Below are positions 18,373 through 27,580 of a DNA stretch of 64,000 nt, piece by piece. This stretch comes from Streptomyces griseoviridis. Its GTDB lineage: Bacteria; Actinomycetota; Actinomycetes; Streptomycetales; Streptomycetaceae. The position numbers and the translations under genes are program-made. The stretch lies in NCBI GenBank assembly GCA_014649155.1, contig BMSM01000029.1, positions 24,103-88,102 on the forward strand, written 5' to 3'. Numbering within the stretch: position 1 is the first letter of the stretch; each line of letters starts with the position of its first letter. Under the pieces are notes generated by a model. That model was not told the origin of the DNA. It did no database searches and saw only the letters and a program-made list of their open reading frames with translations.

Positions 18373-19665
18373 TCAGCTCACCGCGCCCGCCCGGTCCGGG
18401 TGCCCCTGCGCGGGCAGCGGCACCCGGCCGCCCCGCACCACCGGTTCCAGGAGCAGCGGCACCCCCACGACCGGCAGCAGCCAGGCCAGGACGATCAGCC
18501 GTTCGCCCCAGATGCCGATGTCCGGGTGCCCGGCCTGGGTGAGGATGCCGGTGGCACCCGCCGCGACCAGGAACGCGCCGAACGCGGGCCGCCGCAGCGC
18601 GCCCCACACCCCGGCCGCCAGCGCCGCCGCGAACAGCGGTTCCCGCAGCTGCCGCCGCGACCACTCCGTCCAGAAGTTGCCCTGCAACTGCAGGAACTCC
18701 GGCCACGGGTCCGCCCGGTCCGGCCGGGCGAAGTGGCCGGTGAGCAGGTCCTGGAGGCTCTCCGACTCGGAGGGGTAGTGCAGCAGCCGGGCCAGCACCG
18801 AGGTCAGCAGGGCCGCCGCGAGGCCCAGCCCGGCCAGCCGCGGCACCGCCCGGCCGGGCGGCGTGCCCCGGCGCCGGCGCACCAGCGCGACCGCCGCGCC
18901 CGCCGCCGCCAGGCACACCCCGAGGAACAGCGCCTGCGAGTGCTTCACCGTGAACAGCAGCGCCAGCGCCCCGCCGACCAGCCAGTACCCCCGCCGGACG
19001 GACCGCCGCCCCTCCCGTCCGCCGCGCAGTGCCAGCGCGCAGCCCCAGACGGCCGCCAGGGTCAGCGCCATCAGCAGGCCCTCGGTCATCGGCCGCATGG
19101 CGGTCGTCCCGCACGGCAGCACGTAGTACAGCGCCTGACCGGTCAGCGCGAGCGGCACCGGGACCGCGAGGGTGCGCAGCACCACGAAGACCAGGACGCC
19201 GCCGGCCGCCGCGACCAGCACGCTCGCCGTCCACACCCCCCAGGTCACGCCGAGCAGCGACACGAACGGCACCAGGAACACCGGATAGCCGGGCCGCGCC
19301 TCGAAGATCTGCATGAAGCGCTCCGGCATGAACGGCGCGGTGTGCCCGCCGGTCTGCCCGGCCCGCAGCCGCCGCTCCACGTTCGCCCACTCCCGTTCCC
19401 GGCAGCCGGCCGTCACCCGGGCGGTCGGGTCGGCCCGGTGGAAGCGGATCACGTGCACGCTCTGCGCCCGCTTCGCGGCGGCCGCCCGGCTCGCGCAGTA
19501 GTGCTCGATGGCGCCCGCCGCCGCGCCCCGCTTGCCCTCGCCGGACAGGCTCAGGGCGTACGAGAGGTAGTTCTTGGTGTCCGGGGTGTCCCGGCCGGTG
19601 ACGTTCGCGAGCTGGAGGACCGCGAAGACGGCCGCCAGGACCAGCACCCAGGTGCGCGGCCTCAC
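18373..19665 (-). CDS. Multi-pass integral membrane protein at the end of the GT2-TagF operon
   Basis: The 430-residue protein starts at a GTG (19665) overlapping the upstream stop as GTGA, so it is translationally coupled to the TagF-like gene. The first helix is residues 5-22, then DTPDTKNYLSYA, a soluble extracytoplasmic loop to about residue 115, and about eight further helices. The D-x-x-D-T-x-NY start and overall plan recall membrane glycosyltransferases that act on lipid-linked sugars, but no family motif is certain. The frame upstream of the GTG is antiparallel shadow sequence. It probably acts in the same glycopolymer pathway. Confidence 0.78.
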   Translation of the reverse strand: MRPRTWVLVLAAVFAVLQLANVTGRDTPDTKNYLSYALSLSGEGKRGAAAGAIEHYCASRAAAAKRAQSVHVIRFHRADPTARVTAGCREREWANVERRLRAGQTGGHTAPFMPERFMQIFEARPGYPVFLVPFVSLLGVTWGVWTASVLVAAAGGVLVFVVLRTLAVPVPLALTGQALYYVLPCGTTAMRPMTEGLLMALTLAAVWGCALALRGGREGRRSVRRGYWLVGGALALLFTVKHSQALFLGVCLAAAGAAVALVRRRRGTPPGRAVPRLAGLGLAAALLTSVLARLLHYPSESESLQDLLTGHFARPDRADPWPEFLQLQGNFWTEWSRRQLREPLFAAALAAGVWGALRRPAFGAFLVAAGATGILTQAGHPDIGIWGERLIVLAWLLPVVGVPLLLEPVVRGGRVPLPAQGHPDRAGAVS

Positions 19666-21884
19666 GAGGAGGGCAGCAGATCGCGGCCCGACGCGGCGCG
19701 GGCCCCCGGCACGGGCGCCGGCTCCGGCATGTCCTCGCCCAGCATCAGCGTGCGCACCACCCGCTCCGCCGCCCGCCCGTCGTCGAACGCGCAGAACCGC
19801 GACCGGAACACCGACCGCAGCCGGGCCGCCTCCGCGTCCCGCCAGGTCCCCGACGCCAGCAGCCACGCCAGCTCCCGGTAGGAGCGCGCCACATGGCCCG
19901 GCGGTTCCGCGGTGATGTCGAAGTAGGCGCCCCGGCTCGCCGCGTACGCCGCCCAGTCGTCGGCGTGCACCACGATCGGCCGGTCCAGGTTGGCGTAGTC
20001 GAACATCAGGGCCGAGTAGTCGGTGACCAGGACGTCGGCGGCGAGCAGCACGTCCTCGACGTGCGGTTCGTCGGTGGCGTCGACCAGTACGCCCCGCCGG
20101 TGCAGCTCGGACAGGCCCAGGCCGCGCGCCGGGCCGGAGGCCAGGGACGGATGGAGGCGGACCACGAGGGTGTGGCCCTCGCCGAGGTCGGCGGCGAGGC
20201 GGGCCGGGTCGATCCGGTCGACGTGCCCGCCCCGCCGGTAGTCCCGGCGGGTCGGCGCGTACAGCACGACCGTGTGCCCGGCCGGGATGCCGTGCCGCAG
20301 CCGGAACCCCTCCCCGGCGGCCTGGTCGCCGCGCGCCCGGACCAGCACGTCGTTGCGGGGGCTGCCGGTGCGGGCCGAGGCGAAGTGGCAGGGGTAGGCC
20401 CGCTCCCACACCAGCTCCGAGTGGAGGTTGGCGACCAGGCTGTGGTCCCAGCGGTCGGCGCGGCGCAGCATCTGCGGCACGTCCAGACCGTGCCGGGCGC
20501 CCGGCTTGCCCAGCAGGTCGACGCCCATGTACTTCAGCGGGGTGCCCTGGTGGGTGTGGATGTGGACGCTGCCGGGCCGCTTGCGCAGCGCGCCGGGCCA
20601 GTTGACGTTGTTGACGAAGAACGTGGCCCGCTCGGTGACCCGGCGGTACGCCGCGCTGCCGAGGACCACGTGCTCGGTGTCCGGCGGCAGTCCGGCGGCC
20701 AGCTCCTCGTCGCGCACCACCCACACGCCGCGCAGGTGCGGGGCGATCCGCCGGGCCTCCCGGTGGATGGCGGCGGGGTCGCCGAGCACACCCCGGTGGG
20801 AGAACGCCGAGTACACGGCGAGGTCCGGGTCCAGGGGCAGCCGGGAGCGCAGCGCAGCCGAGGCCCGGTGCGCGCGCCCGGCCGCCGCCGTACGGACCCG
20901 CCCGGCGCGCCGGGCCAGCGCCCGCCCGGCCCGCGCGCCCTGGCTGCGCGCCACGTACGCCGGGTAGCCCCGCTCCAGCACCCGCAGCTCCGGCGGGGTC
21001 CGGACGCCCTCCGGGCGGTGGGTACGGAACAGCTCGGCGGTCCGGCGGAAGAACTCGGCCTTGTCCGACGGGGGCAGCCGGTCCGGCTTGCCGAGGATGT
21101 CCAGGCAGTGCTCGCCCATCTTGGCGTGCAGGAACGGCCGCCAGGAGGCCAGCTCCGGCCGGTCCGCGACGTACGCGAAGACCCGCTCGTACTGGGCGTG
21201 CACGTCGAAGTGCTTGCGGCTGGTGGTGGAGAGGATGTTGCCCTGGCGGCGCTGGCGGTAGTTCAGGCAGATCCGGTCCAGCGTGGCGATCCGCCCGGCG
21301 CTCAGCAGCACCGGGAAGGTCCAGGGCGTGTCCTCGTAGTAGCCGGGCGGGAAGGCGAAGCCCTCGCGTTCGACGTAGTCGCGCCGGTAGACCTTGTTCC
21401 ACACGACCATCAGCAGGTCCAGGATCTCCGGCCGTTCGGCGGCCGTGAAGACGGACCCGGCGGACTCGGCGAGGACGTGTGCGAGGACGTTGCGGCGGGT
21501 GCCGCCCCACCAGTAGGTGCGGGCGTAGTCGAAGACCAGGACGTCCGGTTCGGCCGTCTCGGCCAGCCGGTCGGCCAGCGCGCGCAGCGCCCCCGGGGTG
21601 AGGGTGTCGTCGCTGTCCAGGAAGAACAGGTAGTCGCCGCGCGCGTGCGGCAGACCGGCGTTGCGGGCCCGGCCCAGGCCCACGTTCTCCGGCAGGTGCA
21701 GCACCCGCACCCGGTCGTCGCGGGCGGCGTACGCGTCGAGGATCGCGCCGCAGCCGTCCGGCGAGCGGTCGTCCACGGCGATCACCTCGATGTCCCGGTA
21801 GGACTGCTCCAGGACCGAGTCGAGGCACTCGCGCAGGAAACCCTGCACCTTGTAGCAGGGGATGATGACACTGAAGCGGGGCAC
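19662..21884 (-). CDS. GT2 glycosyltransferase / CDP-glycerol glycerophosphotransferase fusion, both halves intact
   Basis: The protein has 740 residues. The N-terminal GT2 domain has AVDDRSPDG (D38-D39) and FFLDSDDTL (D90-D93). The C-terminal TagF-like domain has HTHQGTPLKYMG near 441, RLHPS near 573 and TDYSALMFDYANLDRP near 619. This fusion can in principle both glycosylate and polymerise a polyol-phosphate chain at the membrane. The GTG at 21884 is nine bases from GAGGAG; a second GTG at 21890 overlaps the previous stop and is possible. It is the third gene of a coupled set (24180, 21887, 19662, 18373). Confidence 0.88.
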   Translation of the reverse strand: MPRFSVIIPCYKVQGFLRECLDSVLEQSYRDIEVIAVDDRSPDGCGAILDAYAARDDRVRVLHLPENVGLGRARNAGLPHARGDYLFFLDSDDTLTPGALRALADRLAETAEPDVLVFDYARTYWWGGTRRNVLAHVLAESAGSVFTAAERPEILDLLMVVWNKVYRRDYVEREGFAFPPGYYEDTPWTFPVLLSAGRIATLDRICLNYRQRRQGNILSTTSRKHFDVHAQYERVFAYVADRPELASWRPFLHAKMGEHCLDILGKPDRLPPSDKAEFFRRTAELFRTHRPEGVRTPPELRVLERGYPAYVARSQGARAGRALARRAGRVRTAAAGRAHRASAALRSRLPLDPDLAVYSAFSHRGVLGDPAAIHREARRIAPHLRGVWVVRDEELAAGLPPDTEHVVLGSAAYRRVTERATFFVNNVNWPGALRKRPGSVHIHTHQGTPLKYMGVDLLGKPGARHGLDVPQMLRRADRWDHSLVANLHSELVWERAYPCHFASARTGSPRNDVLVRARGDQAAGEGFRLRHGIPAGHTVVLYAPTRRDYRRGGHVDRIDPARLAADLGEGHTLVVRLHPSLASGPARGLGLSELHRRGVLVDATDEPHVEDVLLAADVLVTDYSALMFDYANLDRPIVVHADDWAAYAASRGAYFDITAEPPGHVARSYRELAWLLASGTWRDAEAARLRSVFRSRFCAFDDGRAAERVVRTLMLGEDMPEPAPVPGARAASGRDLLPSS

Positions 21885-21886
21885 GG

Positions 21887-24124
21887 TCACTGGCTCCTCA
21901 CAAGCGGGGTGGCGGCGGGGGCGGGCACGCGCTCGGCGAGCGGCGTCACGGGCGCGATCGCCTCCGGCGGCTCGCCCAGCAGCACCCGGCGCACCACGCG
22001 CTCGGCGGCCCGGCCGTCGTCGAACTCGCAGAACCGCTCCCGGAACGCGGCCCGCCGCGCCGACGACTCCGCGCCCGCGTACGCGCCGTCGCGGAAGACC
22101 CGCGCCAGCTCCTCGGGTGTCCGGGCGACCGGGCCGGGCGGCTCGGCCAGCAGGTCGAAGTAGACGCCGCGGGTCTCCCGGTAGACCTCCCAGTCGTCGG
22201 CGTACACCACGATCGGCCGGTCCAGGTTGGCGTAGTCGAACATGATCGACGAGTAGTCCGTGACCAGCGCGTCGGCGGCCAGGCAGACGTCCTCGGAGGA
22301 TCGGTGCCCGGTCACGTCGATGACCCGGCCGGTGCGGCCGCGCGCCCCGCCCCGGTCGTAGAAGTAGTGGGCGCGCAGCAGCACCACCACGTCCTCGCCG
22401 GCCGCCTCGCAGAACGCCTCCAGATCCAGGCCGCCGGCGTCGAAGCCGGTCTCCCAGTCCCGGTGGGTGGGGGCGTACAGCACGGCCGTCGCGCCCTCGG
22501 GGACGCCCAGTTCGGCGCGGACGCGGGCCACGTCGGCGGCGGTCGCCGTGCAGTAGACGTCGTTGCGCGGATAGCCGTACTCCAGGTGCTCGTAGGAGCC
22601 GGGGAAGGCGCGCTCCCACATCTGGGTGGAGTGGCGGTTGGAGGAGAGGTTGAAGTCCCAGCGGTCCACCCGGCCCAGCAGCTTGCCGAAGCTGCCGGTG
22701 GCCGCGGCCACCACCGGGTACGCCGACTGGTCGACGCCCATCTTCTTCAGCGGTGTGCCGTGCTGCGTCTGGAGGTGGACGCTGCCGGGGCGCTTGACCA
22801 CGCCCTCCGCGAAGTTGGCGTTGTTGACCAGGTACTTGGCGCGGGCCAGCACCTCCCAGGAGCGGCGGCTGCCGAGGACCGCGTGCTCGACGCCGGGCGG
22901 CAACGTCCGCTCCTGCCCGGCCTCCACCAGGAACACCGAGCGCAGGTGCGGGGCGAGTTCGCGGGCCTTGGCGTGGATCGCGGCCGGGTTGCAGGCGTAG
23001 CCGCGGCCCCAGTACGCGCAGTACACGACGAGGTTCTCGTCCAGCGGGCGGCGCAGCTGCGCCCGGTACAGCAGACGGGTGCGCAGCCCGCGCGGGTACG
23101 GCACCGCGCCGCGCGCCGCCGTCACCGCCCGGTTGGCGCCCCGCAGCGCGCGGAACATCGCGTACGCCCCCCGGGCCAGCAGCCGGTGCTGCACGCCGAG
23201 GCTGCCGCCGGGCGGGCGGAAGCCGGCGGGGCGGTGGGCGGCGTACAGCGCGCTCGCCCGGCGGAAGAAGGCGCGGCGCGGGGAGCCCTTGCCGGGGCCG
23301 GTGCGCCGGGACGGCAGCCGGCGCGGATGGGCGGCCGTCTTCAGGACCGCCGCGAACACCTGCTCGAACAGGGCTTCGCGCCGCGCGTCGGACAGTTGCA
23401 GCGCGGCGGCCTCGGTGAGCACCAGCTCCGCCTGGTCCAGCAGGTCGGCGTGGTGCGCGCCCTGCTGGTTCAGCCGGCTGCCCTGGCGCCGCACCAGATG
23501 CCGTACGACGACCGAGCGGAGCACCGCCATCCGGCCGGCCGCCGCCGCGACCCGGCCGCCGAAGCCGACGTCCGTGAAGTGCCCGTCGGGGAAGGCCAGT
23601 CCGTGTTCGGCGAGGAAGACCCGGCGGTAGGCCGCGCTCCAGGCCGGGAGCTGGACGCCGGTCAGGCGGGGCGCGGCGTCCGGGGCGAAGGCACCGTCCG
23701 GGGCGCCGGCCAGCAGCGGGGCGGCCGGGTTGGCCGGCTCGCCCTCCCACCAGGGGGTGCGCTCGTGCTCGAAGTACAGCACGTCGACCTCGCCGGTGCG
23801 GGCCAGCCGGGCGTCCAGCGCCGTGAGCGCCCCGGGGACGAGGGTGTCGTCGCCGTCGAGGAACAGCAGGTAGGTGCCGGTGGCCGCGCGGGCGCCGGTG
23901 TTGCGCGCCCCGGACAGGCCGGCCTCCGGCGGGGAGTGCACGGGCGCCACCCGGGTGTCGCGGGCGGCACGGGCGGCGGCGACATCGGCGGCGGGGCAGT
24001 CCGGCGTGCGGCAGACCGGGATCAGCTCGAAGTCGCCGAAGGACTGGGTGAGCACCGAGTCGAGGGCCTGGGACAGCCGCCCCGCCACCCCATGGGACGG
24101 GACGATGATGCTGAAGCGGGGCAT
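21887..24124 (-). CDS. GT2 / CDP-glycerol glycerophosphotransferase fusion with altered GT2 donor site
   Basis: The protein has 745 residues. The C-terminal glycerophosphotransferase is intact: QTQHGTPLKKMG near 451, RAHYFYD near 583 and TDYSSIMFDYANLDRP near 620. It is very close to the protein at 7719-9917 in this half. The N-terminal GT2 domain keeps the metal site LLFLDGDDTL (D90-D93), but the nucleotide-binding DD.S.D reads CRTPDC, so sugar transfer is doubtful. AGGAAGAA precedes the ATG. A 55-bp gap follows the upstream gene, and its own stop overlaps the next start, so the genes form one operon. Confidence 0.88.
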   Translation of the reverse strand: MPRFSIIVPSHGVAGRLSQALDSVLTQSFGDFELIPVCRTPDCPAADVAAARAARDTRVAPVHSPPEAGLSGARNTGARAATGTYLLFLDGDDTLVPGALTALDARLARTGEVDVLYFEHERTPWWEGEPANPAAPLLAGAPDGAFAPDAAPRLTGVQLPAWSAAYRRVFLAEHGLAFPDGHFTDVGFGGRVAAAAGRMAVLRSVVVRHLVRRQGSRLNQQGAHHADLLDQAELVLTEAAALQLSDARREALFEQVFAAVLKTAAHPRRLPSRRTGPGKGSPRRAFFRRASALYAAHRPAGFRPPGGSLGVQHRLLARGAYAMFRALRGANRAVTAARGAVPYPRGLRTRLLYRAQLRRPLDENLVVYCAYWGRGYACNPAAIHAKARELAPHLRSVFLVEAGQERTLPPGVEHAVLGSRRSWEVLARAKYLVNNANFAEGVVKRPGSVHLQTQHGTPLKKMGVDQSAYPVVAAATGSFGKLLGRVDRWDFNLSSNRHSTQMWERAFPGSYEHLEYGYPRNDVYCTATAADVARVRAELGVPEGATAVLYAPTHRDWETGFDAGGLDLEAFCEAAGEDVVVLLRAHYFYDRGGARGRTGRVIDVTGHRSSEDVCLAADALVTDYSSIMFDYANLDRPIVVYADDWEVYRETRGVYFDLLAEPPGPVARTPEELARVFRDGAYAGAESSARRAAFRERFCEFDDGRAAERVVRRVLLGEPPEAIAPVTPLAERVPAPAATPLVRSQ

Positions 24125-24179
24125 GCGGTTCTTCCTGTGGGTACGGGTCGTGCGACGCGGTCCGGGACGTCCGGCGCGG

Positions 24180-26555
24180 TCAGGGGCGGTCGGGGACGAT
24201 CGGGCGCGGTCGCAGCGCGTGGGGGACGGGACCGGCGGGCGCGTCCACGGCGGCGGCGCCGCGCGGCGGGGCGGGCGCCGTGCCCACCGGGAGCGGGGTG
24301 CCCGTCGGCGGGCCGAGCGTGGCCGGGGCCGGCACCGTGACCTGGAGCGCGCGCGGGGTCGCGGCGGGCGCCGGGCGGCGCCGGGCGAGCGGCGTCACCG
24401 GCAGCGGCTCGCTCTCGCCGAGGACGATCCGGCGGACGGCGCGCTCGGCGGCCCGGCCGTCGTCCCAGGGACAGAACCGCTCCCGGAACGCCGCCCGCAG
24501 CCCGGCGGCGTGCGTGTCGCACCACCGCCCGGAGGCGAAGAGGCCGACCAGCTCGTCCTCGTCCCGCGCGGCCGGCCCCGGCGCGACGGCCCGCAGGTCG
24601 ACGTAGAGGCCGCGGGCCGCCTCGTACGCCTGGTGGTCTCCGGTGTGCAGCACGATCGGCCGGTCCAGGACCGCGTAGTCCACCATCAGCGGCGCGTAGT
24701 CGGTGACCAGGACGTCGGAGGCGAGGCAGAGCCCCGGCAGGTTCGGGTGTGCGGTGACGTCGACGACCCGGGCGGCGCGCGGGACGGTCCAGTCGCCCGG
24801 CCGGACGCCGGCCCCGGTGTCGCCGCGGGCCAGCACCACGAAGCGCGGGCCGAGGCGGCGCGCCAGGCGCTCCAGGTCGAGCGGGAAGCGCTGGCCGCGC
24901 CGGTGGTCGCGGCGGGCCGGGGCGTACAGGATCGCCACCGAGTCCGCGGGCACGCCGAGCAACTCCCGCTGCCGTACCGTGTCCGCCGCCGTCGCCCGCA
25001 GGAAGACGTCCGTACGGGGCTGCCCGCACTCCACCACCGAGTAGGTGCCGGGGTGCACCCGAAGCCAGGTCAGGGTCGAGTGGCGGTTGGCGGAGAGCAC
25101 GTGGTCCCAGCGGTCGACGTCGCGCAGCAGGGCCGCGAAGTCCGTGTCCCCGGCGGCGGCCGGACGCTCCTGGAGGTCCAGGCCCGCGTGGCCCAGCGGG
25201 GTGCCGCCCTGGGTCTGCACCAGCACCTGGCCCCGGCGCTTGACCAGCCGGGGGTCGAACGGCGCGTCGCGCACCAGGTACTTGGCGCGGGCCAGCTCGG
25301 TGAACCAGGCGGCCGTGCCCGGCACCACCCGGCGCGGCCCCGGCGGTACCGCGTGCCGCAGCCCGGGGGCGACGGCCCAGGCCGTGCGGATGTGCGGCAC
25401 CACCGAGCGGAACGCCTCCTCCAGCGCCCCCGGGTCACCGCCGTGCCCCCGGTCGTGGCGGACGGCGAAGAGGGCGCGGTCGGCGCGGACCGGCAGCAGG
25501 CGCTGGGTGCGGTAGTGCAGGCGGAGCACGCCGGAGCGCACGGCGCGCAGCATCCCGGCGGTGAGCCCGAGGAGACGGCGGCAGCCGGCCGAGGCGAGCC
25601 GCAGCACCCGGTAGGTGCGGTGCAGGCCGAGACGGATCAGGCCGTGCCGCAGCCGGACGGGCAGCGGGGCGCGGGCGCCGGGGACGCGGTGGCGGCGCAG
25701 CTGGGTGCGGGCCCGGCACAGGAACTCGGCGCGGACGCCGCGCGGCAGGCGGTCCCGCCGGGAGAACACCACCGCCAGATGGTCCGCCATCCGCCGGTAC
25801 AGCACCGGCCGCCAGCGGTCCAGCTCCGGGTCGGAGTCGAGGAACGCGAAGACCCGGTCGTACTGGGCGAAGACGTCGAGGTGGCCCTCGCCGGGGGTGC
25901 CGAGGATGGAGCCGCGGCGGCGCTGCCGGTAGTGCACGCAGACCCGGTCCAGGGTGGCGATCGACTCCGCCCGCATCAGCACCGGGTAGGTCCACGGCGT
26001 GTCCTCGTACAGGCCCGGCGGGAAGGTGAAGCCGTGGCGCTCGACGAACTCCCGGCGGCAGGTCTTGTTCCAGGCCACCATCAGCAGGTGCAGCAGCTCG
26101 GGCCGGTCGGCCAGCCGGAACGGCGCCGGGCCCTCCTCGGCGAGCCGGGCGGCGGCCTGGTTGCGGACGGTGTCGCCGGTCCAGTAGGTGCGGGCGTAGT
26201 CGTAGACCAGGACGTCCGGGCCGCCGGTCTCCTTCAGCCGGTCGGCGACGGTCCGCAGCGCGTCGGGGGTGAGGGTGTCGTCGCCGTCGAGGAAGACCAG
26301 GTAGTCGCCGGTGGCCCGGCTCATCCCGGCGTTGCGGGCCGGGCCCAGGCCCCGGTTGGTGGGGAGGTGCACGGGCCGTACGCGCGCGTCGCGGGCGGCG
26401 AACTCGTCGATGATGTCACCGCAGGCGTCCGGTGAGGCGTCGTCGACCGCGATCAGTTCGAGGTCCGGGAAGGACTGGGACAGCACCGACTCCAGGCACT
26501 CGTGCAGATACGCCTGGACCTGGTACGCGGGGACGATGACACTGAACCGGGGCAC
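24180..26555 (-). CDS. GT2 glycosyltransferase fused to a degenerate TagF-like domain
   Basis: The protein has 791 residues from GTG 26555. The GT2 half is intact (AVDDASPD at 37-44, FLDGDDTL at 89-96). The TagF-like half aligns with its siblings along its length but has lost key residues: HGTPLK reads GGTPLG (near 446), the R-x-H motif reads ARGDTG (near 572), and TDYSS reads TDYAP (near 615). Both catalytic histidines known from TagF are missing, so this half is probably a pseudo-enzyme that still binds substrate or partner. The last 75 residues are a Pro/Ala-rich tail absent from the siblings. It is the first gene of the operon. Confidence 0.85.
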   Translation of the reverse strand: MPRFSVIVPAYQVQAYLHECLESVLSQSFPDLELIAVDDASPDACGDIIDEFAARDARVRPVHLPTNRGLGPARNAGMSRATGDYLVFLDGDDTLTPDALRTVADRLKETGGPDVLVYDYARTYWTGDTVRNQAAARLAEEGPAPFRLADRPELLHLLMVAWNKTCRREFVERHGFTFPPGLYEDTPWTYPVLMRAESIATLDRVCVHYRQRRRGSILGTPGEGHLDVFAQYDRVFAFLDSDPELDRWRPVLYRRMADHLAVVFSRRDRLPRGVRAEFLCRARTQLRRHRVPGARAPLPVRLRHGLIRLGLHRTYRVLRLASAGCRRLLGLTAGMLRAVRSGVLRLHYRTQRLLPVRADRALFAVRHDRGHGGDPGALEEAFRSVVPHIRTAWAVAPGLRHAVPPGPRRVVPGTAAWFTELARAKYLVRDAPFDPRLVKRRGQVLVQTQGGTPLGHAGLDLQERPAAAGDTDFAALLRDVDRWDHVLSANRHSTLTWLRVHPGTYSVVECGQPRTDVFLRATAADTVRQRELLGVPADSVAILYAPARRDHRRGQRFPLDLERLARRLGPRFVVLARGDTGAGVRPGDWTVPRAARVVDVTAHPNLPGLCLASDVLVTDYAPLMVDYAVLDRPIVLHTGDHQAYEAARGLYVDLRAVAPGPAARDEDELVGLFASGRWCDTHAAGLRAAFRERFCPWDDGRAAERAVRRIVLGESEPLPVTPLARRRPAPAATPRALQVTVPAPATLGPPTGTPLPVGTAPAPPRGAAAVDAPAGPVPHALRPRPIVPDRP

Positions 26556-26695
26556 GGGACATCCATGGGTCGGCGCGGGCGTTCGGCCCGGCAACGGCCA
26601 ATGGAGTGACTTGGTTACGGCCGCTACGGCATATGGGGGACCCCCGGTGAACGACAGAGGGGCGGACCGGTGAGGCCCGCCCCGCCGCCCGCCGC
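26556..26695 (-). promoter_or_regulatory. Gap between ABC importer and GT2-TagF operon: promoter region and terminator
   Basis: A GGGGCGG (26659-26665) / CCGCCCC (26677-26683) stem lies just past the permease stop and can end the importer transcript. A GGGGGACCCCC palindrome (26636-26646) and a slightly A/T-richer stretch (26590-26640) precede the GT2-TagF operon and probably hold its promoter, though no clear -10/-35 pair is visible. Confidence 0.4.
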
Positions 26696-27580
26696 CTATT
26701 TGACGGCGCCGGCCATCACCCCGGACACGAACTGCCGCTGGAACGCGAAGAACACGGCCAGCGGGACCACCATGGAGATGAACGCGCCGGGCGCCAGCAC
26801 GTCCACGTTGTTGCCGAACTGCCGTACCTGGGTCTGCAACGCGACCGTGACCGGCTGGTTCCCGGAGTCGGTGAAGATCAGCGCGACCAGCATGTCGTTC
26901 CACACCCACAGGAACTGGAAGATGCCGAGGCTCGCGATGGCCGGCCCGCCCAGCGGCATCACCACCCGTGCGAACAGCCGCAGTTCACCCGCGCCGTCCA
27001 GCCGGGCCGCCTCCAGCAGCTCGCGCGGGATCTCGGCGAAGAAGTTCCGCAGCAGGAACACCGCGAACGGCAGTCCGAAACCGACATGGAAGAGGATCAC
27101 CCCGAGCAGTGACCCGAACAGGCCGACCTTCCCGAACAGTTCGGCGATCGGGATGAGTGCCACCTGCACCGGCACCACCAGCAGCCCCACCACGCCCAGG
27201 AACCACCAGTCCCGCCCCGGGAACTCCATCCAGGCGAACGCGTACCCGGCGAGCGACCCGATGACGACCACCAGGACCGTCGCCGGGACCGTGATCAGCA
27301 CGGTGTTGACGAGCGAGTCGGTGATGTCGCCGTTGGCCAGGAGGTCGGAGTAGGCGGAGAAGGTGAGCCGCGACGGCTCGGTGAGCACGTTCCACCAGCC
27401 GTCCGCCGCCATGTCCTCCGGGCTGCGCAGCGACGACAGCAGCAACCCGACCGTCGGCACCAGCCAGAACAGTCCTACGACGATCAGCACCACCCGCACC
27501 AGGCCGCCGCCGGCGCGCTCGGCGAGCCGGGAGCCCAGCGACCGCCGGGGCTTCGCGTGGGAACCGGCTTCCGCGCTCAT
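26696..27580 (-). CDS. Carbohydrate ABC importer permease, MalG type
   Basis: The 294-residue protein has six predicted helices and the cytoplasmic EAA loop EAARLDGAGELRLFARVVMPL that docks the ATPase. It starts at an ATG overlapping the upstream permease stop (ATGA at 27577-27580). It forms the heteromeric channel with the MalF-type permease. No ATP-binding gene is nearby; Streptomyces CUT1 importers commonly share the MsiK ATPase encoded elsewhere, and that is the likely case here. The substrate is unknown. Confidence 0.92.
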   Translation of the reverse strand: MSAEAGSHAKPRRSLGSRLAERAGGGLVRVVLIVVGLFWLVPTVGLLLSSLRSPEDMAADGWWNVLTEPSRLTFSAYSDLLANGDITDSLVNTVLITVPATVLVVVIGSLAGYAFAWMEFPGRDWWFLGVVGLLVVPVQVALIPIAELFGKVGLFGSLLGVILFHVGFGLPFAVFLLRNFFAEIPRELLEAARLDGAGELRLFARVVMPLGGPAIASLGIFQFLWVWNDMLVALIFTDSGNQPVTVALQTQVRQFGNNVDVLAPGAFISMVVPLAVFFAFQRQFVSGVMAGAVK

